Below are positions 1 to 5,646 of a DNA stretch of 5,886 bases, in pieces; the stretch's first letter is position 1; each line of letters starts with the position of its first letter. The DNA is from an uncultured Methanobrevibacter sp. (GTDB lineage Archaea > Methanobacteriota > Methanobacteria > Methanobacteriales > Methanobacteriaceae): the NCBI GenBank assembly GCA_905235495.1, contig CAJOMK010000122.1:1-5886 (forward strand), given 5' to 3'. Under the pieces are notes generated by a model, which saw only the letters and a list, made by a program, of their open reading frames with translations, was not told where the DNA came from and ran no database searches. Position numbers and translations under genes: made by a program.

Positions 1-1992
1 CTTACCACAATTTGGATCAAGACAAACATGTTCACGTCCCTTTTGACCTTTTTTCTTGATGGAAATCATAGGCAATCCACAAGTAGGACATGTGGATTTC
101 AAGATATTTGCACCTTTAGGTAAGGAATAGGTATTTCTGCACTGTGGGAACTTGGAACATCCAATAAAGGTTTGCTTATTTCTTTTGGAATATTTCTTAA
201 GCAATTTTCCACCACAGCTACAGTCACCAATGATATTGGATTCCTGATAGGATTCATAAAGCTTGGTACCGATTTCCTTTTGGTTGTTGTCAATATCCTT
301 GAGAATCGATCTGACTTCCCTTTCACCATTTACAAGAATTTCCTCTTTTGTAATCTTATCGTTTTCCAATCTTTCCAATTCCTTTTCAAACTCACGAGTC
401 AATTCTTCACTGGTCAAGTTTTTACAATACTGCTTTAAGGTATCGATTATGTGAATACCTAATGGCTTGACTTCAATCTTCTTGCCGTCAATGTACTTTC
501 TGTCATATAATTTAGCAATGATGTCTGCACGGGTAGCCTTTGTTCCAAGGTCTCTTTTTTCCAATTCCTTGATGAGGGAAGCTTCATTATATCTTGCAGG
601 AGGTTTGGTTTCCTTTTCCTCTGAAATAATCTTATGAATCTTTAGGAAATCTCCCTTCTTAAGTGGAGGGAACTCATCAGCCTCTTGCTTTTTGAATGGA
701 TAATGTTTGAGCCATCCTTCATGGGAAACTCTTTTTCTTGTAAATGTGAATTTTTCATTGTTTACATTCAAGTTAACTTTCATGGTTTCCAATTTGGAAT
801 CTTCAGAGAAAACGCTTATGAATCTATAAACGATTAAACGATAGATCTTTGCCTCATCCGGAGACAAATTAGATGGCAATACACCAGTTGGATGGATAGC
901 AGGGTGCGCTGCATCATCCTTTTTACCTTCATTTGGCTTCAATGTAGAAGGCAAGCCAAATATATGTTTTTTGAACTCTTCATCTTTAGCAAGCCCTGCA
1001 AAGATTTCCTTAAATCCTAATGATTCAGGAAGCTTTTGGGATGAGGTACGTGGGTAAGATGTGTATCCTCCAACATATAGATTCTGAGCTGCAACTTGAG
1101 TCCTTTTAGGTGAGAATCCGAATACTGTATGTGCTTCAGATTGCAAGCCTCCTAAGTTAAATGGTACAGGTGGCTTTCTGACTGTTTCATTAATCTTTAC
1201 ATCGGTTACAGTTGCATCAGCACCTTGACATTCCTTAAATATTCTTTTAGCCCTTTCTTCATCAAAAATCTTATCTTCAACATGGTTTGCTATAATGTCA
1301 AAATCAGATTTTGCCTTGATTTGCCAATAAGGTTCCGGTACGAATACCTGAATCTCCTTTTCCCTATCCACTAAAATGGATAATGTAGGAGTTTGCACAC
1401 GTCCTGCAGACAAGCTGATACGTCTGTAGCTGGTGGATCTTACTGCATCCATCAATGCAGAGGAAATGTTCATACCGAAGTAATAATCCAACATGTGCCT
1501 TGCAATACCGCTGTCAACTTGGTGAGGATCAATATCAATCATATGGTCATAAGCATCCACAATATCCTTTTTGGTTAATGTGGAAAACTTCATACGGGAT
1601 GCCTTTGCTTCAGCATTGTTACCGCAAGCATATTTTAAAGCATTATACCCTATTAAAGTCCCTTCTACATCGTAATCGCAAGCATGAACAAATTTATCTG
1701 CACCTCTAGAGAGTTGTTTAATTGCATAAACATAATCCCTAACATAGCCACTGTTCCTTTCTACTTCATATGCTGGAACCCATGTTAAATCAAAGCCTAA
1801 CCTGTCTCTTGAACTGGCAGATGTCAAAGAGTAAAGGTGACCAACTGCGGATAGAACAGTTGTCCTTTTACCGTTCTCTTCAAATTCCCAGTAATTAATC
1901 TTACCATGTTTTTTCTTTTTGGCATTTGAAGAGAGAGCCTTTGCTATCTTCTCAGCAGATTTCGGTTTTTCTGAAATAATCACTTCATGCAT
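1..1992 (-). CDS. topA: DNA topoisomerase I, archaeal type IA (C-terminus beyond window)
   Basis: Type IA topoisomerase: cuts one DNA strand through a 5'-phosphotyrosine link and passes the other strand, relaxing negative supercoils. I translated the frame by hand: 664 residues lie in the window with no stop or frameshift, and the end is cut off. The N-terminal TOPRIM domain begins MHEVIISEKPKSAEKIAKAL, with catalytic E8 and the acidic triad D106-Y-D108-V-E110 (CDYDVEGTLIG). Further on are RISAGRVQTPTL and the active-site motif GYTSYPRTSSQKLP with catalytic Tyr313. The motif AARYNEASLIKELE-type region (here PPARYNEASLIKELE) and TKATRADII are also typical. Two C-terminal zinc ribbons are visible: C591/C593/C612/C618 and C635/C638/C657/C662. 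The start is ATG at 1992; an in-frame TAA lies 10 codons upstream with no other ATG between, and GTGAT (1996-2000) is a possible but closely spaced Shine-Dalgarno. The SYPRTSS form fits the archaeal topA family better than topoisomerase III or reverse gyrase (no helicase domain). Confidence 0.96.
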   Translation of the reverse strand, partial: MHEVIISEKPKSAEKIAKALSSNAKKKKHGKINYWEFEENGKRTTVLSAVGHLYSLTSASSRDRLGFDLTWVPAYEVERNSGYVRDYVYAIKQLSRGADKFVHACDYDVEGTLIGYNALKYACGNNAEAKASRMKFSTLTKKDIVDAYDHMIDIDPHQVDSGIARHMLDYYFGMNISSALMDAVRSTSYRRISLSAGRVQTPTLSILVDREKEIQVFVPEPYWQIKAKSDFDIIANHVEDKIFDEERAKRIFKECQGADATVTDVKINETVRKPPVPFNLGGLQSEAHTVFGFSPKRTQVAAQNLYVGGYTSYPRTSSQKLPESLGFKEIFAGLAKDEEFKKHIFGLPSTLKPNEGKKDDAAHPAIHPTGVLPSNLSPDEAKIYRLIVYRFISVFSEDSKLETMKVNLNVNNEKFTFTRKRVSHEGWLKHYPFKKQEADEFPPLKKGDFLKIHKIISEEKETKPPARYNEASLIKELEKRDLGTKATRADIIAKLYDRKYIDGKKIEVKPLGIHIIDTLKQYCKNLTSEELTREFEKELERLENDKITKEEILVNGEREVRSILKDIDNNQKEIGTKLYESYQESNIIGDCSCGGKLLKKYSKRNKQTFIGCSKFPQCRNTYSLPKGANILKSTCPTCGLPMISIKKKGQKGREHVCLDPNCGK

Positions 1993-2370
1993 ATTATCAC
2001 ATAATAAATAAAAATTATAAAAAATTGACAAAGATTATCTGAATTTTAATGCCTTAATTTCCATAAATCCAGATAAAATATTAAAAAAGATAAATTTTAA
2101 ATCATTCGTAAAAATAAAATTTGCAAAAAGAAATTGAAATTTTAAAAATTATTTAAAATTATAAATAATTTATACATAACCATAATATATAATATTTTCG
2201 ATTATCAATAGCTATGAATTCAAGGCTAAATCAATATTAAAATTAGAAAATAAAATTGAATATTATTAAAAAATTGAAAAAGAATTGAAAATTTTAATAA
2301 AATTCTAAAATACTGAAAAAATAGTGAATAAATTAAATTTTAAATAAAATTAAATAAAAAATAATGAAAT
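1993..2370. other. A/T-rich intergenic region between topA and the small zinc-ribbon gene
   Basis: This stretch of 378 bases is nearly all A and T, and I see no convincing gene, RNA or ordered repeat in it. It should hold the topA promoter, because topA reads leftward from 1992. A TATA-like stretch on the minus strand at about 2184-2195 (around ATTATATATTA) is a possible core promoter, but in DNA this A/T-rich such matches occur by chance. The right end (2341-2370) is oligo-T on the minus strand just after the stop of the neighbouring gene and may end its transcript. Confidence 0.6.
2341..2370 (-). terminator. Possible oligo-T terminator after the small zinc-ribbon gene
   Basis: Directly after the TAA stop at 2371-2373, the minus strand is T-rich with a run of six T and several runs of three or four. 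Archaeal RNA polymerase often stops at such U-rich tracts without a hairpin. The surroundings are also A/T-rich, so the exact site is uncertain. Confidence 0.35.
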
Positions 2371-2574
2371 TTAATGAACAAGAAAATCAAGATTATTTTT
2401 GTCCATCAGGTCTTCCTTATAAAAACCATAAAAATTACTGCAGTATCCACACATAGGATATTTTCCATAGTGATAATGAGCACCTTCGTCGCTGTTCATA
2501 TCAAATTCCTTACCACAAGTATAACAGACTTCAATCTTTTCTTCTTTTTTATCACTATTATTCTCATCTACCAT
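2371..2574 (-). CDS. Small zinc-ribbon-like protein, 67 residues, function unknown
   Basis: I do not recognise this protein as a named family. It has a short charged N-terminus (about residues 1-15, rich in D, E, N, K), then two CxxC pairs, C17-YT-C20 and C42-GY-C45, spaced 21 residues apart. This is the usual layout of a four-cysteine zinc ribbon or rubredoxin-like knuckle. H33 and H35 lie between the pairs, and the middle is rich in Tyr (AHYHYGKYPMCGYC). There is no signal peptide or membrane segment, so it should be cytoplasmic. The start is ATG at 2574, with GAGAGG about five bases upstream as ribosome binding site, which supports it as a real gene despite its size. It stands alone between A/T-rich spacers, so it probably has its own promoter. 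It may bind metal or nucleic acid, or help another protein; that is a guess from the fold only. Confidence 0.78.
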   Translation of the reverse strand: MVDENNSDKKEEKIEVCYTCGKEFDMNSDEGAHYHYGKYPMCGYCSNFYGFYKEDLMDKNNLDFLVH

Positions 2575-2862
2575 AATATCCTCTCTATCTTACAAAACAT
2601 CATATCAATAAAAAACATTATTATAAATTAATTACTCTTTATAATTAGTATAATTATAATAAAATTAGATTTATCTATTATATTAAATTTATTACACAAT
2701 TTTATAGACAGCTGAAAAATGAATAAAATAAATATAAAATAAAAATATTAAAAAATAATTAAAAAAAGTAAAAAAAACTAAAAATAAATAAAAATATCAA
2801 ATAAAGAAATTAAAAAAAAAAAATGAAAGAAAAAAAATAAAAATTAATTAAATATAATTTAA
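2575..2862. other. A/T-rich intergenic region with promoter and terminator signals
   Basis: These 288 bases contain no supported gene. The left part should hold the promoter of the small zinc-ribbon gene. On the minus strand, TTTAATATAATA at about 2675-2686 and TTTATAAT near 2624-2631 are TATA-like, but neither is distinctive. The right part is made of A runs on the plus strand (T runs on the minus strand), which belong to the terminator of the operon to the right. Confidence 0.55.
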
Positions 2863-2868
2863 TTAATT
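2809..2868 (-). terminator. Operon terminator: A/T hairpin plus long T tracts
   Basis: A perfect inverted repeat with 12-bp arms and a 3-base loop spans 2842-2868 and overlaps the stop codon of the coiled-coil gene (TAA at 2863-2865). It consists only of A and T. On the minus strand it is followed by T8 (2830-2837) and T12 (2812-2823). Oligo-T runs of this length are efficient archaeal termination signals. The hairpin is weak because it has no G or C and may add little. Confidence 0.65.
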
Positions 2869-3981
2869 AATATCGTATTTTTGCAAGAGTAAAAGCTCTT
2901 CGGTAGATAATTTTTTACCGTTTTTGAATTTATCAAAGATACTTTCAGCTCTTTCTTTTTCTTCACGAGTTTTCTTATTGCTGGAAGAACCGCTAGATTT
3001 ATCAGATCTGCGTTTTCTGTTTTTGTTGCTTCCTAATTTTTTGTTAATTACATGAATTTCACTTAAAATCATTTTAAATTCTTCATGTTTTGCAGAAGCA
3101 TTTTTTCTAGCTTGGATGAATAACTTGTGAGATTCATCTGCAGCAGTTCTGATTTCATCAGTTTTTCTGAAGTAAGAAAGCATTTGTTCGTGAGCTTCTT
3201 GAGCTTGTTCTGAAAGTTCAACTACTTTAGCGTGGTATTCTTCAGATTGTTTCTTGAGTTCAGCAACTTCTTCTTTGACTTTGTCGTCTTTTTTGATTTC
3301 TGCAAGTTCTTTTCTTAAATCATTTGCATTTTTAACAAGTTGATTTTCTTTCTTGATGTCTAAAACTCTGGTTTCGATAATCTTATCAATCTTTTTGATT
3401 TCAGCTTCAATCCTGAGTTTATCTTTTTTACCAGAAGCCCATTCAAGATTTTTAATTTCGTCATTGACTTTATTACGTGCTTTCTTGTTTTCTTCAACTT
3501 GTTTATTAATTTCGTTACGTTGATCTCTGAACTCAATAGCTTGAGCTAAGTTTTCTTTTAATTCAGAATTTAATTCGTCACGGATTTTACGTTGTTCTTT
3601 AGCTTCTCTGTTAAAGACTTCTCTTTCATCTGCTACTTTAGCAATACGTTCTTCTCTTTCATCTTTTTGAGCTCTTACACCTTCAATGGTGTCAGCTAAT
3701 TCAAAGTCAGGTTCTGGAAGAGCGTTTTTCTTTTTAGATTTTTTAGGTTTTGCTTCTTTAGCAGGTTCTTCTTCAGCCTTTTCAGCTTCAGCTTCTTCAG
3801 TAGCTTCTTCTTCAACTGCTTCTTCAACTTCTTCCTCAGCAACTTCCTCTTCGACTACTTCTTCTTCAGCTTCAGCTTCTTCAACAACTTCTTCTACTTC
3901 TTCGGTTTCTTCAACAACTTCTTCAGTTACATCTGCAACTTGTTCTTCTTCTTGGTTTTCAACAACTATGGTTTTCAACAA
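2863..3981 (-). CDS. Acidic linker plus archaeal coiled-coil protein (COG1340-like), probably the 3' half of a split gene
   Basis: The ORF of 372 codons has three parts. Residues 11-75 are almost only Glu, Val, Ala and Thr, a disordered acidic stretch. Residues 76-90 are basic and Pro-containing (AKPKKSKKKNALPEP). Residues about 100-315 are a long, highly charged helix with heptad-like spacing (REERIAKVADEREVFNREAK, then IRDELNSELKENL). Residues 316-345 are a basic Ser/Lys/Arg hinge, and the end (AESIFDKFKNGKKLSTEELL) resembles the tail of uncharacterised archaeal coiled-coil proteins of COG1340, from memory. No catalytic motif is seen; a structural or scaffold role in the cytoplasm is a guess. 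The apparent start, TTG at 3981, comes directly after an in-frame TAG (3982-3984), has no ribosome binding site, and lies inside a 16-bp duplication. The first Met codon is far inside, at residue 267. The ORF is best seen as the continuation of the upstream phosphatase gene; alone it may be poorly translated. Confidence 0.8.
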   Translation of the reverse strand: MLKTIVVENQEEEQVADVTEEVVEETEEVEEVVEEAEAEEEVVEEEVAEEEVEEAVEEEATEEAEAEKAEEEPAKEAKPKKSKKKNALPEPDFELADTIEGVRAQKDEREERIAKVADEREVFNREAKEQRKIRDELNSELKENLAQAIEFRDQRNEINKQVEENKKARNKVNDEIKNLEWASGKKDKLRIEAEIKKIDKIIETRVLDIKKENQLVKNANDLRKELAEIKKDDKVKEEVAELKKQSEEYHAKVVELSEQAQEAHEQMLSYFRKTDEIRTAADESHKLFIQARKNASAKHEEFKMILSEIHVINKKLGSNKNRKRRSDKSSGSSSNKKTREEKERAESIFDKFKNGKKLSTEELLLLQKYDIN

Positions 3982-3984
3982 CTA
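3953..3984. repeat. Perfect 16-bp tandem duplication at the phosphatase/coiled-coil junction
   Basis: The unit TGGTTTTCAACAACTA (plus strand) occurs twice back to back, at 3953-3968 and 3969-3984, with no mismatch, and the match does not extend on either side. On the coding (minus) strand it reads TAGTTGTTGAAAACCA. Sixteen bases shift the frame by one. The second copy introduces the TGA (3959-3961) that ends the phosphatase ORF, and the first copy carries the TAG (3982-3984) just ahead of the coiled-coil ORF. With a single copy, the two frames are continuous. Confidence 0.97.
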
Positions 3985-4690
3985 CATCAGTAGTTTCAAC
4001 TACTTCAGTTTCTACAGCAACTTCTTTATCCACGTCAGCATCTCCTTCAGTGTTTTCAGAGTTTAAATTAATTATGACATTTAAAACGTCAGTTAAATCA
4101 CGGGTTTCTACAATGATGTCTGCATTTTCTTTTAAAGCAGGTTTCGCGTTAAAAGCAATTCCGTATTTTGCAGATTCAATCATAGATATATCATTTGATC
4201 CATCTCCAACAGCAACACATTCATCCAATGAATATCCTGCTTTATCAATAAACTCAGATAGAACATCTAATTTTGAACCAGATACTAATGGCCCTGTTAC
4301 TTCACCAGTCAAGATCCCGTTTTCTTCAACTAATGAATTTGTGAATACATTATCCACATTAAGTTTTTCCTTAATAGTATCAGCAATTATATCAAAACTG
4401 CCACTTATTATAGCTACATCAAAGCCATTTTCCTTTAAGGAAGAAATAGCTTCTTCAGCTCCTTTCATAAGAGGCATTTCATTAGCTAATGTTTTAATAT
4501 CTTCAGTAGAAGCTCCTTTAAGAAGCCCTACTCTCTTTTTAATGGATGTTTCGAAGTCGATATCACCTTGCATCGCTTGCTCGGTGATTGCTGCAATTTG
4601 ATCTTCAATATTTACTAATTTTCCAATCTCGTCTATGCCCTCACCATCAATAATAACATTATCTAAGTCAAATACTACAAGTTTTATCAA
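3959..4690 (-). CDS. serB: SerB-like HAD phosphatase (phosphoserine phosphatase family), probably the 5' half of a split gene
   Basis: HAD-superfamily phosphatase, expected to hydrolyse O-phosphoserine to serine in the cytoplasm. Residues are numbered from the TTG at 4690. Motif I is VVFDLDNV (nucleophile D8, acid/base D10); E17 and R53 match substrate-binding residues of the Methanocaldococcus enzyme as I recall it. Motif II is IISGSFD (S96), motif III Lys is K140, and motif IV is VGDGSNDIS (D163, N166, D167). The catalytic part ends near residue 208, the usual SerB length. A further 35 residues form an acidic Glu/Val/Thr tail ending ENHSC at a TGA created by the 16-bp duplication. I prefer TTG at 4690 because GGTGAT (4695-4700) lies four bases upstream and the protein then begins MIKLVVFDLD; the longer reading from TTG 4702 would place that site inside the gene. 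It follows tbp by 12 bases, so they are likely co-transcribed. The Asn-Val in motif I, instead of the common Ser-Thr, leaves substrate identity somewhat open. Confidence 0.88.
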   Translation of the reverse strand: MIKLVVFDLDNVIIDGEGIDEIGKLVNIEDQIAAITEQAMQGDIDFETSIKKRVGLLKGASTEDIKTLANEMPLMKGAEEAISSLKENGFDVAIISGSFDIIADTIKEKLNVDNVFTNSLVEENGILTGEVTGPLVSGSKLDVLSEFIDKAGYSLDECVAVGDGSNDISMIESAKYGIAFNAKPALKENADIIVETRDLTDVLNVIINLNSENTEGDADVDKEVAVETEVVETTDVVVENHSC

Positions 4691-4694
4691 TAAT

Positions 4695-4700
4695 ATCACC
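4695..4700 (-). promoter_or_regulatory. Shine-Dalgarno GGTGAT deciding the serB start
   Basis: GGTGAT on the minus strand matches the 3' end of archaeal 16S rRNA and lies four bases ahead of TTG at 4690. It sits between the tbp stop codon and serB, and argues for the shorter serB product starting with a non-ATG codon. Confidence 0.75.
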
Positions 4701-4702
4701 AA

Positions 4703-5248
4703 TTATATTAAGTCCAATTCGCTAAGTCTTGCTTTTGCATTTTCCACACCTAACCTAGCATCTGTTTTGGTTTTAGCACCGGTACAAACAACTTTACCGG
4801 AACCGAATAATAATAATACAACTTTAGGATCAGATAAACGGTATACTAAACCAGGGAATTGTTCAGGTTCGTATTCAGTGTTTTCCAATTCCAAAGCAAC
4901 TGCTTCTAAATTTAAAGTAGATTGTAAATTTGCAGAAGCAACAATGTTTTGAATTTTAATATCAAACTCATGAGGAATTTCAGTATCAATAGTTCTCATA
5001 AGGTCGACAGTTTTTTTAATAGCTAACTTTGAGTCATCGATAGACTTAGCACCAGTACATACAAGTTTACCAGAACTAAAGATTAAAGCAGCAGTTTTAG
5101 GGTCTTGAAGTTTAAATACTAAACCCGGGAACTGTTCTCTATTAAAATCGACGCCTTCTAATGCTTCAGCTACATCAGTAAGTACAATATCTTTACCAAT
5201 ACTTGCAGAAGCAACAATATTTTCTATTTTTATATCAACATCAGTCAA
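4703..5248 (-). CDS. tbp: TATA-box-binding protein (archaeal TBP)
   Basis: General transcription factor that binds and bends the TATA box and, with TFB, recruits archaeal RNA polymerase. At 181 residues it has the standard archaeal length. It is a saddle made of two imperfect repeats, about residues 4-90 and 95-181: IKIENIVASA / IKIQNIVASA, EQFPGLVFKL / EQFPGLVYRL, and SSGKLVCTGAKS / GSGKVVCTGAKT. The four phenylalanines expected to wedge into DNA are present with conserved 17-residue spacing: F40 and F57, F131 and F148. The C-terminus is mildly acidic (LSELDLI), as in many archaeal TBPs. The start is TTG at 5248, backed by a full GGAGGT (5255-5260) six bases upstream; no ATG is available nearby. 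The stop is followed 12 bases later by serB, so tbp is the likely first gene of the operon. Identification is very secure. Confidence 0.98.
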   Translation of the reverse strand: MTDVDIKIENIVASASIGKDIVLTDVAEALEGVDFNREQFPGLVFKLQDPKTAALIFSSGKLVCTGAKSIDDSKLAIKKTVDLMRTIDTEIPHEFDIKIQNIVASANLQSTLNLEAVALELENTEYEPEQFPGLVYRLSDPKVVLLLFGSGKVVCTGAKTKTDARLGVENAKARLSELDLI

Positions 5249-5254
5249 TTTATT

Positions 5255-5260
5255 ACCTCC
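5255..5260 (-). promoter_or_regulatory. Shine-Dalgarno GGAGGT of tbp
   Basis: A perfect GGAGGT lies six bases before the TTG start of tbp. Its strength makes the TTG start believable and implies a leadered mRNA. Confidence 0.85.
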
Positions 5261-5407
5261 AGATTATTTAAAAAAAGTAAGTAAATATTTTAAAAAATTA
5301 ACATAATTTTAATCTTGACAAATAAAGAAAATTGACAATGAAAAAATAGTTAAAATTAATAAATTTTTCATTAAAATTTTTACTATTAAATTATATCATT
5401 TATATAG

Positions 5408-5416
5408 TATATAAAC
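5408..5416 (-). promoter_or_regulatory. Candidate TATA box for the tbp operon
   Basis: GTTTATATA on the minus strand is close to the methanogen TATA consensus. Transcription would start about 25 bases downstream, near 5385, giving a leader of roughly 135 bases before tbp. A second match, CTATATAAATG, lies immediately downstream, so the exact box is uncertain. Confidence 0.45.
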
Positions 5417-5419
5417 TTA

Positions 5420-5434
5420 ATGCTTATAAAGCAT
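5420..5434. repeat. Inverted repeat ATGCTT-ATA-AAGCAT beside the candidate tbp TATA box
   Basis: Two perfect 6-base arms with a 3-base spacer lie just upstream of the candidate tbp TATA box. Its few G and C bases make it stand out from the surrounding A/T. The symmetry would suit a dimeric DNA-binding regulator, but no partner is known from this window. Confidence 0.5.
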
Positions 5435-5547
5435 ATAAATAGTAATAATTTTTTCCAATATAATATTAATAATCTTTGAATGCAACCATTTATAAATGTA
5501 TTTAAAACAAATATAAGATTGAATTCAAAATTTTAATGAACTTTTAT

Positions 5548-5576
5548 TATGAAATTTAAACTATGAAATTTAAACT
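5548..5576. repeat. 14-bp tandem direct repeat upstream of the CYTH gene
   Basis: ATGAAATTTAAACT occurs twice in direct succession, at 5549-5562 and 5563-5576, with one further matching base to the left. It lies about 70-100 bases upstream of the CYTH gene, in the divergent promoter region. Confidence 0.85.
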
Positions 5577-5593
5577 TTTATTAAGGAATTTAA

Positions 5594-5629
5594 TTTTTTA
5601 TAAAATTTAAAGAACTTTTTTATAAAATT
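5594..5629 (+). promoter_or_regulatory. Repeated TATA-like box ahead of the CYTH gene
   Basis: TTTTTTATAAAATT occurs at 5594-5607 and again at 5616-5629, start to start 22 bases apart, or about two helical turns. Either could act as the TATA box. The nearer copy would place transcription start close to the ATG at 5647, giving a very short leader; the farther copy would leave a leader of about 20 bases. Confidence 0.5.
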
Positions 5630-5646
5630 ATAGTGAGACCAAGAAT

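Larger units (their letters stand above)
2863..4690 (-). other. Putative ancestral single gene: HAD phosphatase-acidic linker-coiled coil
   Basis: The codon phases of the two ORFs differ by one base. Deleting one 16-bp copy restores a single open frame across the junction, reading DVVVENQEEEQVADVT. The predicted joined protein is about 603 residues from the TTG at 4690: phosphatase about 1-208, Glu/Val-rich acidic stretch, basic hinge, then long coiled coil. This entry records the interpretation and is not a third gene. Confidence 0.72.
5249..5646. promoter_or_regulatory. Divergent control region between the tbp operon and the CYTH gene
   Basis: This A/T-rich 398-base stretch separates two genes read in opposite directions, so it must hold both promoters. 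It carries several TATA-like boxes on both strands, a 15-base inverted repeat, a 12-bp palindrome (CATTTATAAATG, 5487-5498), a 14-bp tandem repeat and a separated 14-bp repeat. I see no ORF or structured RNA in it. Confidence 0.75.

Noticed and set aside
99..454. Short ORFs on both strands at the left end
   Set aside because: They are out of frame with topA, whose protein is continuous and recognisable across the whole stretch.
1393..1709. Two overlapping plus-strand ORFs of 61 and 84 codons
   Set aside because: They are antisense to the catalytic core of topA and have no family features.
2374..2631. Plus-strand ORF of 85 codons with hydrophobic stretches
   Set aside because: It is antisense to the double-CxxC gene. 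Its Ile/Phe-rich content is what random A/T-rich DNA gives, and I see no convincing ribosome binding site.
1993..2862. CRISPR array, tRNA or mobile element in the A/T-rich spacers
   Set aside because: There are no regularly spaced repeats, no cloverleaf sequence and no transposase or terminal inverted repeats; the apparent repetition is simple A/T richness.
3959..3981. Programmed +1 ribosomal frameshift joining phosphatase and coiled coil
   Set aside because: The open overlap is only about 20 bases and shows no clear slippery site or downstream structure; the perfect 16-bp duplication explains the frame change more simply.
3686..4066. Plus-strand ORF of 126 codons rich in Ser, Ala and Thr
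   Set aside because: It is the antisense of the GAA/GTT-rich acidic linker. Its low-complexity Ser/Ala/Thr composition follows from the reverse complement of Glu/Val codons, and the minus strand has recognisable domains.
4050..4601. Plus-strand ORF of 183 codons
   Set aside because: It lies antisense to the HAD phosphatase, whose motifs are all present on the minus strand; it shows no motif of its own.
4635..4952. Plus-strand ORF of 105 codons
   Set aside because: It overlaps the tbp and serB coding sequence on the opposite strand and has no recognisable domain.
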